DNA from: Symsagittifera roscoffensis
Taxonomy: Eukaryota > Xenacoelomorpha > Acoela > Convolutidae
Assembly (NCBI RefSeq): GCF_963678635.1
Contig: NC_087066.1
Span: 11,640,517-11,704,516 of the forward strand
Direction: 5' to 3'
DNA length: 64,000 nt
Shown here: positions 47,801 through 56,864 of the stretch, one piece after another
How positions within the stretch are numbered: the first letter of the stretch is position 1
Layout of the letters: each line of letters opens with the position of its first letter
Translations under genes and position numbers: made by a program
The notes under the pieces: model-generated
Seen by the model: the letters and a program-made list of their open reading frames with translations, nothing else
The model's database searches: none
What the model was told of the DNA's origin: nothing

Positions 47801-48734
47801 CATCAACGGAAATGATACAAAATATACCGAATGGTCAGCAGATGTAAAATTATTTCCCTTAGCATATAATTCACAAATTACGACAACTTTAGGAATGTCA
47901 CCATACGAAATGGTTTTTAACCAAAAGCCACGCAAACCAATAATGTTTACAGCAAATTCTCATAAAAACGCACAAGGTTATTGTCAACCAAATAAAGACT
48001 CAATTTGTTATAACCTACCTTTACATACACACGATGAAGATCATTTTCATCACCCACAAATTCTTAAACTAGCCTCCGGTACACACACCGAATGGATTCT
48101 AAATAGAGATAAAAAACACAATGAAATTTATCAAAAAATAACAAAAAAGTTATTACAAAGACAAAACATTAATGAACAAATCAATTCACGTTTTACACCA
48201 GCCTCCGAATTAAAAATTGGAACATTTGTTTTAATACCTAATTTTAATACTCAAAAAGGAATTTCTAAAAAATTACAACCCCTTCGAAAAGGACCATACC
48301 AAATAATTGCAAAACCCACTGATGTCACATATAAAATTACCGACTCAAACAAAAAAGAAATCGTTCAACATCGAAACAACCTATTACCTTATTACCCAAA
48401 AGAATACGCACTCCGCGAATTAACTCAATTATATTCTTTCACAGGATTAAAAATCATTCAAAATGAACCACATCTGAAAAACACAGAACAAAATGATACC
48501 CCCACCGAAAATCAAAACACAAAATCAATCGCCACCAAAAACAATACACAAAACCATAAAGAATCCCCAAAACAAAGAAAAAATAGAAAAATGACCGAAC
48601 AAATAATACCTCAAGAACAAATCGACAAATCAGAAAATAGAAAAACAACAAGACTCCGAAATCAACCACGTAAAAACTATAAAATATTCATCCCCCAATC
48701 TAAAATTTTAAAGAAAGTAGAATTTCAAAAGTAA
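44859..48734 (+). CDS. pol: Pol: reverse transcriptase, RNase H, integrase (in frame after gag UAA)
   Basis: The frame is open from the codon after the gag TAA (44859) to 48734, 1291 codons. The first ATG is at 45087, but the 76 codons before it are also open and in the gag frame, so translation probably continues from gag by readthrough. Counting from 45087, RT has its catalytic YLDD at about residue 212. RNase H has CDASNFG, RECTA and FTDHKP (about 350-440). Integrase has an N-terminal H-H-C-C segment ending CNDCIVC, then Asp in SFDTKG, Asp in VTDNG (about 855) and Glu in LVEGMN, with 35 residues between the last two. A GPY-like module and a basic tail follow. Every catalytic residue is present, so the enzyme looks functional. 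Confidence 0.95.
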   Translation, partial: CETNATISPIHEKAYRVNNILQLLDICQSTILNEELSINNIISNENRNTDYFTKTPYFKPTFNISNYTEDQQKFLTMFNFQHSQITQDEFEKLAKQLIEYSSVYATSKFDVGKISSSLHLPLKPDAVFKKQRASKVPIHLHDKVNRLLDILEQYNIISPVNKEEQPKGNTFINPVIILAKGETLKIVLDARYLNSLIDESKCNWPIEPIQVILTKINGKYFTTADMNSAYNQMPLDEQSRRLIQFVIGNQQYEFNRLFYGISIGPAAFSAFMSKIFRPLILKKNAITYLDDVFMQSQTKDEMFNVLEKYHQILQNENLKAAPDKSHFFLTRVKFLGHNIERKTITPLKSRIDAIQKLQPPTNKKKIQEFLGMLNFLSKYVYKMQLYLRPFYNILRQQNNFEWNTEHQTRFEEVKKLLTEQISNTIPDSNQPFYAMCDASNFGIGAALLQSHNGTNKMNLISANSRLFTQAELRLSTLMRECTAIIYTLTEYEFLILGSKHPTVLFTDHKPIIFLFTQKSNPNHRVYRFQLILKKFPNLHIVWTAGKNLALPDTLSRNTPPELLTRKTTVEIPKNIKLYLAENETSPRLECKYAVKTDIEQSQINNLQHFPLYLDCQNNHYEVDLLGTSTFKPIPYSQWIKNNTQQKRTKQHPPKKDHFPLIEKEDLTDKINLSGPQTNDSKYTINQVFDLHDPLDTIPLSKLEIENIFLPPTEIITISTLKQYQNLDPVIRQLKSWHKYKTKPIKADSTILGNKTLLRYFRKFNNTTINENTDLLEYNLNESTVPCLPLSMILIAFNISHTQNIKGHSGSEKTYSNFIQNFYFPNAPIWIKVLCNDCIVCQLNKPYPNQKQIAQKQDFKGQSLYLNHRISFDTKGPISPSSEGNSYIMVIVDAFTHYVAINPVPHCNAYYAYTTLYEHWIAKFGLPEILVTDNGTEFINNEIITLCHLYNIKHKPRTSHAPWTNGLVEGMNRSLQEYLRCIINGNDTKYTEWSADVKLFPLAYNSQITTTLGMSPYEMVFNQKPRKPIMFTANSHKNAQGYCQPNKDSICYNLPLHTHDEDHFHHPQILKLASGTHTEWILNRDKKHNEIYQKITKKLLQRQNINEQINSRFTPASELKIGTFVLIPNFNTQKGISKKLQPLRKGPYQIIAKPTDVTYKITDSNKKEIVQHRNNLLPYYPKEYALRELTQLYSFTGLKIIQNEPHLKNTEQNDTPTENQNTKSIATKNNTQNHKESPKQRKNRKMTEQIIPQEQIDKSENRKTTRLRNQPRKNYKIFIPQSKILKKVEFQK

Positions 48735-49333
48735 TTTTAACATTATACTTCACAATCTTGAAAACCTCCGAAACATTTTCCATTTACATTTTTCAAAATA
48801 ACATGCTGACAAGTACGTAATAATTCTAGTTCAAAATAGACCAATAGGATTCATCCAATCCGTCACTTTCTCTAACTCAAACTAAGACCAATTAGACGAA
48901 TCATATAGAACTCCAGGCACATCTATGACTATAACTTTACGACCTCCAGGTCAAAAATAAGCAAACCACTCCAACTTGACAACTAAAATAAATATCACCA
49001 TAATACCGTACCCCTCCCTTATCTAATAACCCAAAGATCAACAATATTTCCCCAACTCAGACCACGAATACCCCCAAAGCAAATTTGTTAACTTAGCCTA
49101 AAGTAACAAAATGAACATTTTAATTAGCCTAAAGTATAAAAATCTCACCATACCCCGGATCATTTGACAAACAAAAATAAAGAAAAAGACGACCTCCCAG
49201 TCACCATGAAAATTGCCCCCAACAATTTTTTACAAAACTCAACCCACTTGTCAAAAAACTAATAAATAATCCGACCACACTAGAAAATCGCCTCAAACAA
49301 CAAAAAATATTCGACCAAGAGATCATTTCTTAA
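48735..49333 (+). other. 600-bp non-coding spacer between pol and the accessory ORFs
   Basis: Stops occur in all forward frames, so this spacer is untranslated. It contains direct repeats TAGCCTAAAGTA (about 49096 and 49117) and GACCTCC-type words (near 48931 and 49189). By position it should hold splice acceptors or an internal promoter for the 3' genes; I cannot pick one. Confidence 0.6.
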
Positions 49334-49564
49334 ATGCTCTTCTCTCAATCAGTTACTCAAATACTCATAAATCTTAAACATTTTTTTACAATATTTGAAA
49401 CCTTTATAATATTTCTTTTTGATATACTTGAATCTTTTCTAATAATCCTAATTATTTTTTGTAACATTTTTTTAATTTTCTACACTATACTCGAACTATT
49501 CCTCCAACTTTCCAAAACCCTTGATTACATCCACAGGTACGAGTCATATAACTTGTCTAAATGA
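49334..49564 (+). CDS. 76-aa hydrophobic membrane protein (accessory)
   Basis: ATG-initiated frame of 76 codons. Residues ~15-60 are almost entirely Phe, Ile and Leu with a few polar breaks, enough for one long or two short membrane helices, followed by a charged C-terminus. It resembles no named family, but size and hydrophobicity are viroporin-like. Its stop TGA (49562-49564) overlaps the next ORF's ATG as ATGA. That arrangement is used for coupled termination-reinitiation and argues that both small ORFs are real. Confidence 0.6.
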   Translation: MLFSQSVTQILINLKHFFTIFETFIIFLFDILESFLIILIIFCNIFLIFYTILELFLQLSKTLDYIHRYESYNLSK

Positions 49565-49749
49565 TACGAACAATTTTCAGTAGAACCGATATTTTTTTAT
49601 TGTTTGTAATTTTTATAACATTTTTATCATCCCTCATTTTGACAATATGTAAATGTATAAAGAAAGCAATCTTCACATTTGCCCTAGCAACAATCCTTCT
49701 AATTCTTTTTTTGGAAGAATATTATAATAAACACAAAATTTCTCACTAA
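49561..49749 (+). CDS. 62-aa two-helix membrane protein (accessory)
   Basis: ATG-initiated 62-codon frame. Two hydrophobic helices (about residues 11-30 and 36-51) are joined by a short basic turn KCIKKA, with a charged tail. This is the hairpin topology of class II viroporins; function is inference only. The start overlaps the preceding stop by ATGA. It is the second of two small membrane ORFs between pol and env, where complex retroviruses often carry accessory genes. Confidence 0.6.
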   Translation: MIRTIFSRTDIFLLFVIFITFLSSLILTICKCIKKAIFTFALATILLILFLEEYYNKHKISH

Positions 49750-49757
49750 AGTAATAA

Positions 49758-50891
49758 TTCAAAAAACTATCAAAAATTGCTACCCAACAGTCACAAAGTC
49801 AGTCTTCACCGACATCATCCCAAGATAACCAAACACCACCTTCAATTACTCAAAATCCTCAAACATCTACACGAATTTCTTTTCAAGACAATCCATACAC
49901 TTTTGAAGAACGACATGCTCGTTTATCAGAACCACTAGAACCAGTTCAACGACAAGCACCTTTAAGCGAACCAACATATAACCTATACCCAACACTACCA
50001 CAAGAACTAAATAGAATAAGAAATTCTAGTCAAAACCAAAATACAGTCGAAATAAATAGACAAATTATACATCCTCGACGAAACAGAAATCTTCAAACTC
50101 CCCGAGTTCATTTTGATATACCTCAATCCCCATCACAAAACACTCCAGAAAACCCCATTGGTATATTACCAGAAACCCCTACGCTTCTTTCACAACGTAG
50201 CACCTCAAGCCTACCATCAGATTACTTAGGTTCAACACCAACATCTGAGCAAATACGTGAAAATCCTTTCAACCCCACAAACCAAACATCACGATTTCCA
50301 TATTGGACTACACATTCATTTACACAAGGTGAACCAAATTTAGTCAATGACCCCATAGATATTTCTACGGATACAACAACATCCTCATCACTACCAGAAA
50401 CATTATCACTACCATCAACACCATCAATAAGCAAGATTTCACCACCACCTTTTAACTTAAATTTTCCAAATAATCTCGACGCCAGATATCGAGAACAATC
50501 ATCAATAAATATTCCTTTAAGACTAGATTGGAATACATTTACAGCACCTCCACCACTATTTGGACAACATCAAGAAAGTAACCGCCTTCATAACTGGGCA
50601 CTTAATAGATTACAATATCGCCAAGATATTCACAACGATATCCGTGATCACAATATTCAAATACTCCAACAAAACAGTTTACAATTAAAGTTTGAAATCA
50701 CAGTTAAGTTAAATAATATTACCCAACATCCCTACCCATTAAATCCACCTAACATAACAGCTCAATCACTACCACCACCGTTTATAACTACTGAAGTAAT
50801 ATACAAATACGACAGATATACCAAAAACACAATTGGCTACATTACATTTTATAATCCATACTCAGGATTATCATACACATGTATATTCTAA
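49758..50891 (+). CDS. 377-codon open frame with no ATG, GTG or TTG, probably a spliced exon
   Basis: Reading from 49758 (just after TAA 49755-49757) to TAA 50889-50891 there are 377 sense codons without a stop and without any in-frame ATG, GTG or TTG. The protein is Pro/Ser/Thr/Gln-rich in its first ~260 residues. It is more ordered in its last ~120, with LDWNTFTAPPPLFG and RLHNWALNRLQYRQD. Amino-acid use fits the neighbouring genes, so the frame is unlikely to be chance. It overlaps the env start by 13 bp. Without a start codon it must be joined by splicing to an upstream exon or begin at a non-AUG codon. Candidate acceptor AGs lie at 49790, 49798 and 49802. No family is recognised. Confidence 0.7.
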   Translation, partial: FKKLSKIATQQSQSQSSPTSSQDNQTPPSITQNPQTSTRISFQDNPYTFEERHARLSEPLEPVQRQAPLSEPTYNLYPTLPQELNRIRNSSQNQNTVEINRQIIHPRRNRNLQTPRVHFDIPQSPSQNTPENPIGILPETPTLLSQRSTSSLPSDYLGSTPTSEQIRENPFNPTNQTSRFPYWTTHSFTQGEPNLVNDPIDISTDTTTSSSLPETLSLPSTPSISKISPPPFNLNFPNNLDARYREQSSINIPLRLDWNTFTAPPPLFGQHQESNRLHNWALNRLQYRQDIHNDIRDHNIQILQQNSLQLKFEITVKLNNITQHPYPLNPPNITAQSLPPPFITTEVIYKYDRYTKNTIGYITFYNPYSGLSYTCIF

Positions 50892-53497
50892 AATTATTAA
50901 TTTTTCTCCAACTCCTTTTTCTAGTAATCTCAAATCAAAACATAAACCCTTCCCCTCGTACAGGACCACAAGATTTATTAGTAACACATTACGATTGTGA
51001 AGAAAATGAACAAAAAACACTACATAAATATGCAATAAATCAAGTATCACAATGTGAAACAGAACCACAAGCTATAGAAACCACAGATGTAATAGCAACA
51101 CTCTATTCAAAAGCCCGAGCAACAACAGTTACAGGTTATAAATTCACAGCAACATTTTCCGAAAAGAAAGTACATTGTTCACAAGTCTCGAACGGAAACA
51201 AAAACCGACTTGACCATGAATCATTCTATCAAAGTAATATAGAACGTCTTTTACATCTCAATCCCGACGATTGTAAAAATGAATTACTTAGACTAAACAT
51301 CACACGAAATAAAAACTCCCAAAGAAAGTTAGTTAATTTTCAAGTTTTTCCAGACTCTGTACATCAATCACAACTTGAAAGACACCAAGGACATATAAAA
51401 CTAGACGAAAAATACCCGTATAACGGCGCACACGGACGATTAACCTATGACCTACACGATAAACATTGGATACCACACATTGGTATAAATGACCCATCAA
51501 ACTGCAAAGCAGACACAAAAAATAAAGGATACCAAGAAATAATGTTTTTCGATTGGAAAATACAACTCGAAAAAATACAACTAACACGAGATTTATCAGA
51601 TAATACAATGATCTATCAAGGAATCCGATTACCTTGTAAAAATGATCAAGGTTATTGCGACCCTACAACGAGAACACAAGCAACCATTGTTTGGTTCCCC
51701 GAAGATACATGTACAACATTTCAAGTAGCAAAAATACACGCTCGTATGATAAAATTTCACGAAAAATATTTTATACAATCAATTCCATATGAACAAGTCC
51801 ATCCATCACGAAAACTAAGTTCTAATTTTAGAAACATAGACAATATAGAAAATAAATTGACACGTTTTCAAATATATCAAGAAACAGAACTTGCATGTAA
51901 ATACAGGAATCCACTTCACAGAACACAATACTCTGAAATATTAGTTGAATACGAAAAAGGATTCGACATGACCACTGGAAAAGTAAAAATCGACCCATAT
52001 GCCACAGGTCATCCTCTAAACGAAGGAACATCCTATATACCAGTTAATTTTGAAAAAAGCAACGGACAACCTGGTGGACATCTAAAACCCCATGACACCA
52101 GAAGCACACGCTTACAAGAATTATCACTAATGAATACTACATATTTCGGTAATATCCACTATGATATTCATTTAGATATGAAACTAGATTATACAATTAG
52201 CCGAATTTTTCAAGAAATGTCACTCTCCGAATTAGAAACACTACACCACCTATGCGAATTAGAACGAACACAAATATTACAATCACTTGCACTAGCAGTA
52301 TTAAAAATACCCTATGCAGGATACTTATTATCTGGAAATAGATCAAATTTTTTAGACTATGAAGGAAACATCTTATGGTTTTATACTTGTACTAAAAAAG
52401 TATCACCACTATACGTTTTTGAAGATAAACGATGTTATAAAAGAATCCCTATCTTTTATAAGAATAAAGTACATTTCGTGGATACACTTTCACGAAGAAC
52501 CTATTTCTGGGATACCGCAGTCCCATGTGGATCAGAAAACAGCCACAATGTAGTACAACTAAACCCTGATGAAAATAAATATTATCTTCTCACTCCATAT
52601 CCCACATTAATGCAATCACTCAAAAAATTTTCACCAGAAAGCATTCGCGCTATTGCTCGAAACCCAAATATAGACTTACAATCAATAGGAATCTATTCAA
52701 AATCAGATATTCAACATCACATTAGAACACAACAATTCCAAGAATTATTGACACAAATGGACACTATACAAAGACAATCAATAGACCAAAATTTACGCAA
52801 ACTTGCAGAAACCGCAGGATTTGCCGATATCTACACGCAAGACTATAGCGGATATTTTAAAGACATTAAAGATTATATATATCTAAACGGTGAAAAATAC
52901 CGTCCCCAAGATATATCACCAATTAACATTTTTAGCTTTGTTACACTCAAAAATGAGATCCTCGATTTTCTAGGATGGCCCTACTACATCTTAGAAAAAT
53001 TGACTATTTTATACGCAATGTTTAACTTTATTGGATTTCTTTTCTCACTTTTAAAAGGAATCTACAACACATGTGCTATACACACACAAGTAAACAGACA
53101 AGCAAGCGTAGCACGCATACTCTTTGCAGGATTTTTTGGAATCTTTTCTACATCTATAAACAAAATTCTTTTAGACGCACAAATAAAAGAATATAACACA
53201 AAAATAGCAACACGACAAAATATATACGACGAAGAACATAACAATGTAGACATAACGCCAACGGCACCACAATTACCACCCCTACCAAATAACCATCCAC
53301 TATCCCTAGTCCCACGAAATTTTCAAAATTTAGCCATCACACATAATCCAAATTTTCGACTCACCACATCACAAAGTCCCATCCAACATATAATAACACA
53401 CCAATCACAAGATGATAATACTTATGAACAAATTATTGAACAACCCCATACCACCGCTTTTCAGTCTCAAAATAATCATTTTTTTAGCCCACGATGA
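50879..53497 (+). CDS. env: Envelope glycoprotein
   Basis: The ORF has 872 codons from ATG 50879. A signal peptide is clear (residues 1-19, MYILKLLIFLQLLFLVIS). The ectodomain is Cys-rich, with YDC near residue 38 and several NXS/T sites. A hydrophobic anchor lies at about 704-730 and a second hydrophobic segment at about 743-765, before a ~105-residue polar tail. It is thus a type I membrane glycoprotein in the env position, presumably for cell entry. The YDC N-terminus and the double hydrophobic C-terminal pattern remind me of chuvirus-type glycoproteins captured by invertebrate retroelements; this is an untested inference. No furin-like cleavage site is obvious. Its stop overlaps the next ATG as ATGA. 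Confidence 0.85.
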   Translation: MYILKLLIFLQLLFLVISNQNINPSPRTGPQDLLVTHYDCEENEQKTLHKYAINQVSQCETEPQAIETTDVIATLYSKARATTVTGYKFTATFSEKKVHCSQVSNGNKNRLDHESFYQSNIERLLHLNPDDCKNELLRLNITRNKNSQRKLVNFQVFPDSVHQSQLERHQGHIKLDEKYPYNGAHGRLTYDLHDKHWIPHIGINDPSNCKADTKNKGYQEIMFFDWKIQLEKIQLTRDLSDNTMIYQGIRLPCKNDQGYCDPTTRTQATIVWFPEDTCTTFQVAKIHARMIKFHEKYFIQSIPYEQVHPSRKLSSNFRNIDNIENKLTRFQIYQETELACKYRNPLHRTQYSEILVEYEKGFDMTTGKVKIDPYATGHPLNEGTSYIPVNFEKSNGQPGGHLKPHDTRSTRLQELSLMNTTYFGNIHYDIHLDMKLDYTISRIFQEMSLSELETLHHLCELERTQILQSLALAVLKIPYAGYLLSGNRSNFLDYEGNILWFYTCTKKVSPLYVFEDKRCYKRIPIFYKNKVHFVDTLSRRTYFWDTAVPCGSENSHNVVQLNPDENKYYLLTPYPTLMQSLKKFSPESIRAIARNPNIDLQSIGIYSKSDIQHHIRTQQFQELLTQMDTIQRQSIDQNLRKLAETAGFADIYTQDYSGYFKDIKDYIYLNGEKYRPQDISPINIFSFVTLKNEILDFLGWPYYILEKLTILYAMFNFIGFLFSLLKGIYNTCAIHTQVNRQASVARILFAGFFGIFSTSINKILLDAQIKEYNTKIATRQNIYDEEHNNVDITPTAPQLPPLPNNHPLSLVPRNFQNLAITHNPNFRLTTSQSPIQHIITHQSQDDNTYEQIIEQPHTTAFQSQNNHFFSPR

Positions 53498-55299
53498 GCC
53501 GCCAACTTGGATCACTACACCGATCAAATTCCCACCCAACCAATCTTACCTCTCCAATCCCAATAATACCACTTTTTGCTTTTCCGCCACCCGATTTTTC
53601 ACCTAGTAATGTAACATCAGGCATGAATTCCGACACTAATTCACACATCTCAGTTTTATATTCCATCTCACAACTCAATAACCCGAATATTGAAACCCCC
53701 GATGAATTCGCCGACTCAGAACCATCCCCATCCAATAATTTTCATAACTCTTCTAATTTTTCTCAACCCCCTTTTCAACCCATATTATCCAATAACCCTG
53801 ACCCAATCACTCCCACACCCTCTTATGCTTCCCAAGTTACCCCAACCTACTCCTCATACCATTCTGACCAATCATCTCATTCTCCAGACACCCCCCGAAT
53901 CTCCCCAGAGCTAGATAATTTTATTACCCTTCAACAACAACCCTACCACCTTAATACCCCAACCATAAACCAAATCTCCTCCACAATAAATTCATCCAAC
54001 CCCCCTACCCCTACACCCTCTTCAAATTATACTGAATCATTAGCACCATCATCCACATCAACTGAATCTTCACTCAACACTAATAGAGCTTACCGCACTT
54101 TTAAAAGAAAGTTCCCCAACCATCCTTTCCCAGCAAAACCAGGAACAGCCCGTGAATACATCAACCACCCCAAGCATACTAACACAAAAGAATTTTTAGC
54201 CATCACCTTACCCTCATTCCCACAATACACCTTAAACACCCCCCACGACACTAACGAAACACGCAACTTTGTAGATGAATACGTTTTAATGCCCACTCTC
54301 TCTTGGACCTCATATTATCATTTTACTAATCCTCTTTGCTTACCTTTATCTAACACTCACATCGATAAAGAGCGAAATACGGACATGCTATATCGACTCA
54401 CTACACCACTAACCGCTAGACAATTTACCTACGTTGGATATAAAAAATCACTAAAAACACACACTGCACCTAGAGCTAACGAATATACACTCGAATACTA
54501 TGATCACAACATCATCAGAGCTAACCAAGATCAATTCTTAGACGACGATCGCTTCGCTAATCCACAAATTACCGAGAAATTTTTCATCAAGACACCATAT
54601 ATATTTACACTAAACATCTTCGACCGAAAGTTTGATCACATTATTTCAGAAGCACTAACAGACACACAAGCATACGAAAGTTTTAAAGAACGCTTCCAAA
54701 TATTTTCACTAACCTTTCATTTCCTTGCACCACACGAAAGAGATTTACACTGCTCACACGATATTATGTTGCGCACTAAACAAACCCACACATATAGTTA
54801 TTACCGCTTCATCCAAAATCACTTTGACCTACACACACCCTCTAGACAACCACACCATCGTTTTCAATTCATTAATTCCAAATACACTTCACCATTTTTC
54901 CTAAATTTCACATATTGTATTAAAGACACTAACCTCCATGGTATTCTTCGTAATTATGACCCCATAACCCAAATGTACATCTTCTGTCCCATCACCAAGA
55001 CCTTCAACGCCGAAGAATCCCGACCCTTCCTTATCCCGCACGAGTTTGTACAACCCATAGAAATCCCAATTTTAGAATTCATCCACAACACTAAATTCAA
55101 TCACAAATTATATAATCTAATCCAAAACACACCTTATGAGTTTGCAGTTGGCACTGAAGAACTAACCACTATCAAGGCACTCCAATTGCTTTGGCCACTG
55201 CTTCAGACTAAAAATATCATCCGCATCTTAGCTAAACTACTAACAACTTCAGAACTAATTCACGACATCTTCCCCCACGGTTTTTTCCCCGACGACTAA
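53494..55299 (+). CDS. 601-aa protein of unknown function after env
   Basis: The ATG at 53494 overlaps the env TGA (53495-53497). Residues 1-197 are Pro/Ser/Thr/Asn-rich and probably disordered. Residues 198-601 look globular, rich in aromatic residues and histidine, with no signal peptide or membrane helix and no motif I recognise. The coding sequence is visibly richer in C than gag, pol or env, which may mean separate acquisition. By position and layout (disordered N-terminus, folded C-terminus) it could be a regulatory protein like those 3' of env in complex retroviruses; that is inference. A canonical intron begins five bases after the stop. Confidence 0.8.
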   Translation: MSRQLGSLHRSNSHPTNLTSPIPIIPLFAFPPPDFSPSNVTSGMNSDTNSHISVLYSISQLNNPNIETPDEFADSEPSPSNNFHNSSNFSQPPFQPILSNNPDPITPTPSYASQVTPTYSSYHSDQSSHSPDTPRISPELDNFITLQQQPYHLNTPTINQISSTINSSNPPTPTPSSNYTESLAPSSTSTESSLNTNRAYRTFKRKFPNHPFPAKPGTAREYINHPKHTNTKEFLAITLPSFPQYTLNTPHDTNETRNFVDEYVLMPTLSWTSYYHFTNPLCLPLSNTHIDKERNTDMLYRLTTPLTARQFTYVGYKKSLKTHTAPRANEYTLEYYDHNIIRANQDQFLDDDRFANPQITEKFFIKTPYIFTLNIFDRKFDHIISEALTDTQAYESFKERFQIFSLTFHFLAPHERDLHCSHDIMLRTKQTHTYSYYRFIQNHFDLHTPSRQPHHRFQFINSKYTSPFFLNFTYCIKDTNLHGILRNYDPITQMYIFCPITKTFNAEESRPFLIPHEFVQPIEIPILEFIHNTKFNHKLYNLIQNTPYEFAVGTEELTTIKALQLLWPLLQTKNIIRILAKLLTTSELIHDIFPHGFFPDD

Positions 55300-55303
55300 A
55301 CAG

Positions 55304-55381
55304 GTAAGTATGAATTAAATGAATATTACTAACTAATTAAAATATTAAAAACTCACCATACTTTATTCATGTTTTCTTTAG
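55304..55381 (+). other. Candidate spliceosomal intron (78 bp) in the 3' untranslated region
   Basis: The donor CAG|GTAAGT is perfect, the branch sequence TACTAAC is perfect (55327-55333) and the acceptor is TTTCTTTAG (ending 55381). It begins directly after the stop codon of the 601-codon ORF. An alternative acceptor TTTTTAG ends at 55389. Splicing here would not change any protein. Confidence 0.75.
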
Positions 55382-56864
55382 ATTTTTAGCCTTCATCCGA
55401 CGATCACCTACAAAAACCACAAAAGACAAATAAAAATCGCAAATTTCATCAAACAGATTTCAAAAATTCTATTAATCTCTTACACTTATAAATTTATAAA
55501 TTTAATACCAATGCAATAAATTCATTTCTAAAATTTTCCCCACAAGCAGTAAATCTAATTATAATGAAAATTTGTAACTTAAAATTCCCCCATAACTAGC
55601 AGTAAATTTCCAAATTCTATGCAGTAAATTAATAAAATGCAATTGCAGTACTAACCTTTTGATATTTTCATTCATTCGCACAGAAATTCTATCCACACTC
55701 GCACAGCTCGCCCACGAAGAATTGTTTAAAATAATGAATTTCAGTTTCAAGTTTTCACACTGAACAACTCTAACATATAATAACATGTTTCAAACCTTCC
55801 TTTAACCCGGTTGGAAAGGAATCATATACTAAACAAAACTAACCAACGCAGCTTACTAAATACCACAAATCATAGAATAACAGCATGACTAAGAAAAGGA
55901 AACCAACGGTACCCAAACCGGATTAACCCAGTTTAAAACTGGATAATTTATTCTTTTGAAGACTATTATAAAGTCTAAGAAAGAAATAATAAAACACAAA
56001 AAAGTCGAAAGACAAACCCATACCACAAACAATTTGATTTTTGGAAAAAGGACATAACCAACAAGACATAAGAAAAACCACAACAAACCCAACATAAAAC
56101 GTTGTCACATAACAGGACCTCTCACAAAAACCGCATGAAATCATACTCCCACTCCTGGCCTAACCCACCAGGAAGGACGTCCTGAGCATGCTCTATAGCC
56201 GGCCTAACCCACCGTGCTACATCCACGCTTTGTGACCACACCTCTATTTTTAATAAGAGCTACTCAAGTGTGAAGTAGCTCTTATTATTAAAAAATATTA
56301 AACTAATAAATGTTTTATAAAATGTAAATTACATTATGCAATACATAGATCAGAATACAACACCAAGGACGAACATCAAAAGACAAAACGACCCCACCAC
56401 ACTCGAGAGAGAATGACCAACTACAATCAATATGCCGCTCACAATCACAACTCAAAGGATTTAGAGTACGACTTGACCTCGCAGAAAAGGACTTCATTGA
56501 ACTAGACCAATGACCACCTCGATGACCCAAGTGTACGTACAGATCCGAGTAACCAGGCATCCCCTCCACGCACAATCTCCACGCCATTCCCAAGCTAGAT
56601 CAGACACAAAAGAAGTTCTCCCCGAAGAACAGGAAAACCTGACATAGCCAACCATTCTGAAATCAGAATTGATTTTGTTGCAGAGATTCAGTCGTTGTCA
56701 CAAGAAGAACACAACGTCTTATGTCCCTAACTCCAGCTTCCTGAAACTTCTTTAACAAAGAAGAAGCGGAAGAAAATTATGATGTTCACCAAATACCAAC
56801 GTCCATCATCCATCCTTGAATTACAGAAGAACTGTTCTAAAAAACTCTGTAAAACCCGGATGGG
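55382..56864 (+). other. 3' non-coding region of the element with strong hairpins
   Basis: No supported ORF. A 13-bp perfect stem AATAAGAGCTACT/AGTAGCTCTTATT with a 9-base loop lies at 56252-56286, extended by A/T pairs to about 56247-56292. A smaller palindrome CCAGTTTAAAACTGG is at 55928-55942, and GGCCTAACCCACC is repeated near 56157 and 56202. The hairpin could be an RNA export or processing signal. A purine-rich run GAAGAAGCGGAAGAAAA (about 56760) and GGATGGG just before the LTR are weak polypurine-tract candidates. Confidence 0.6.
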
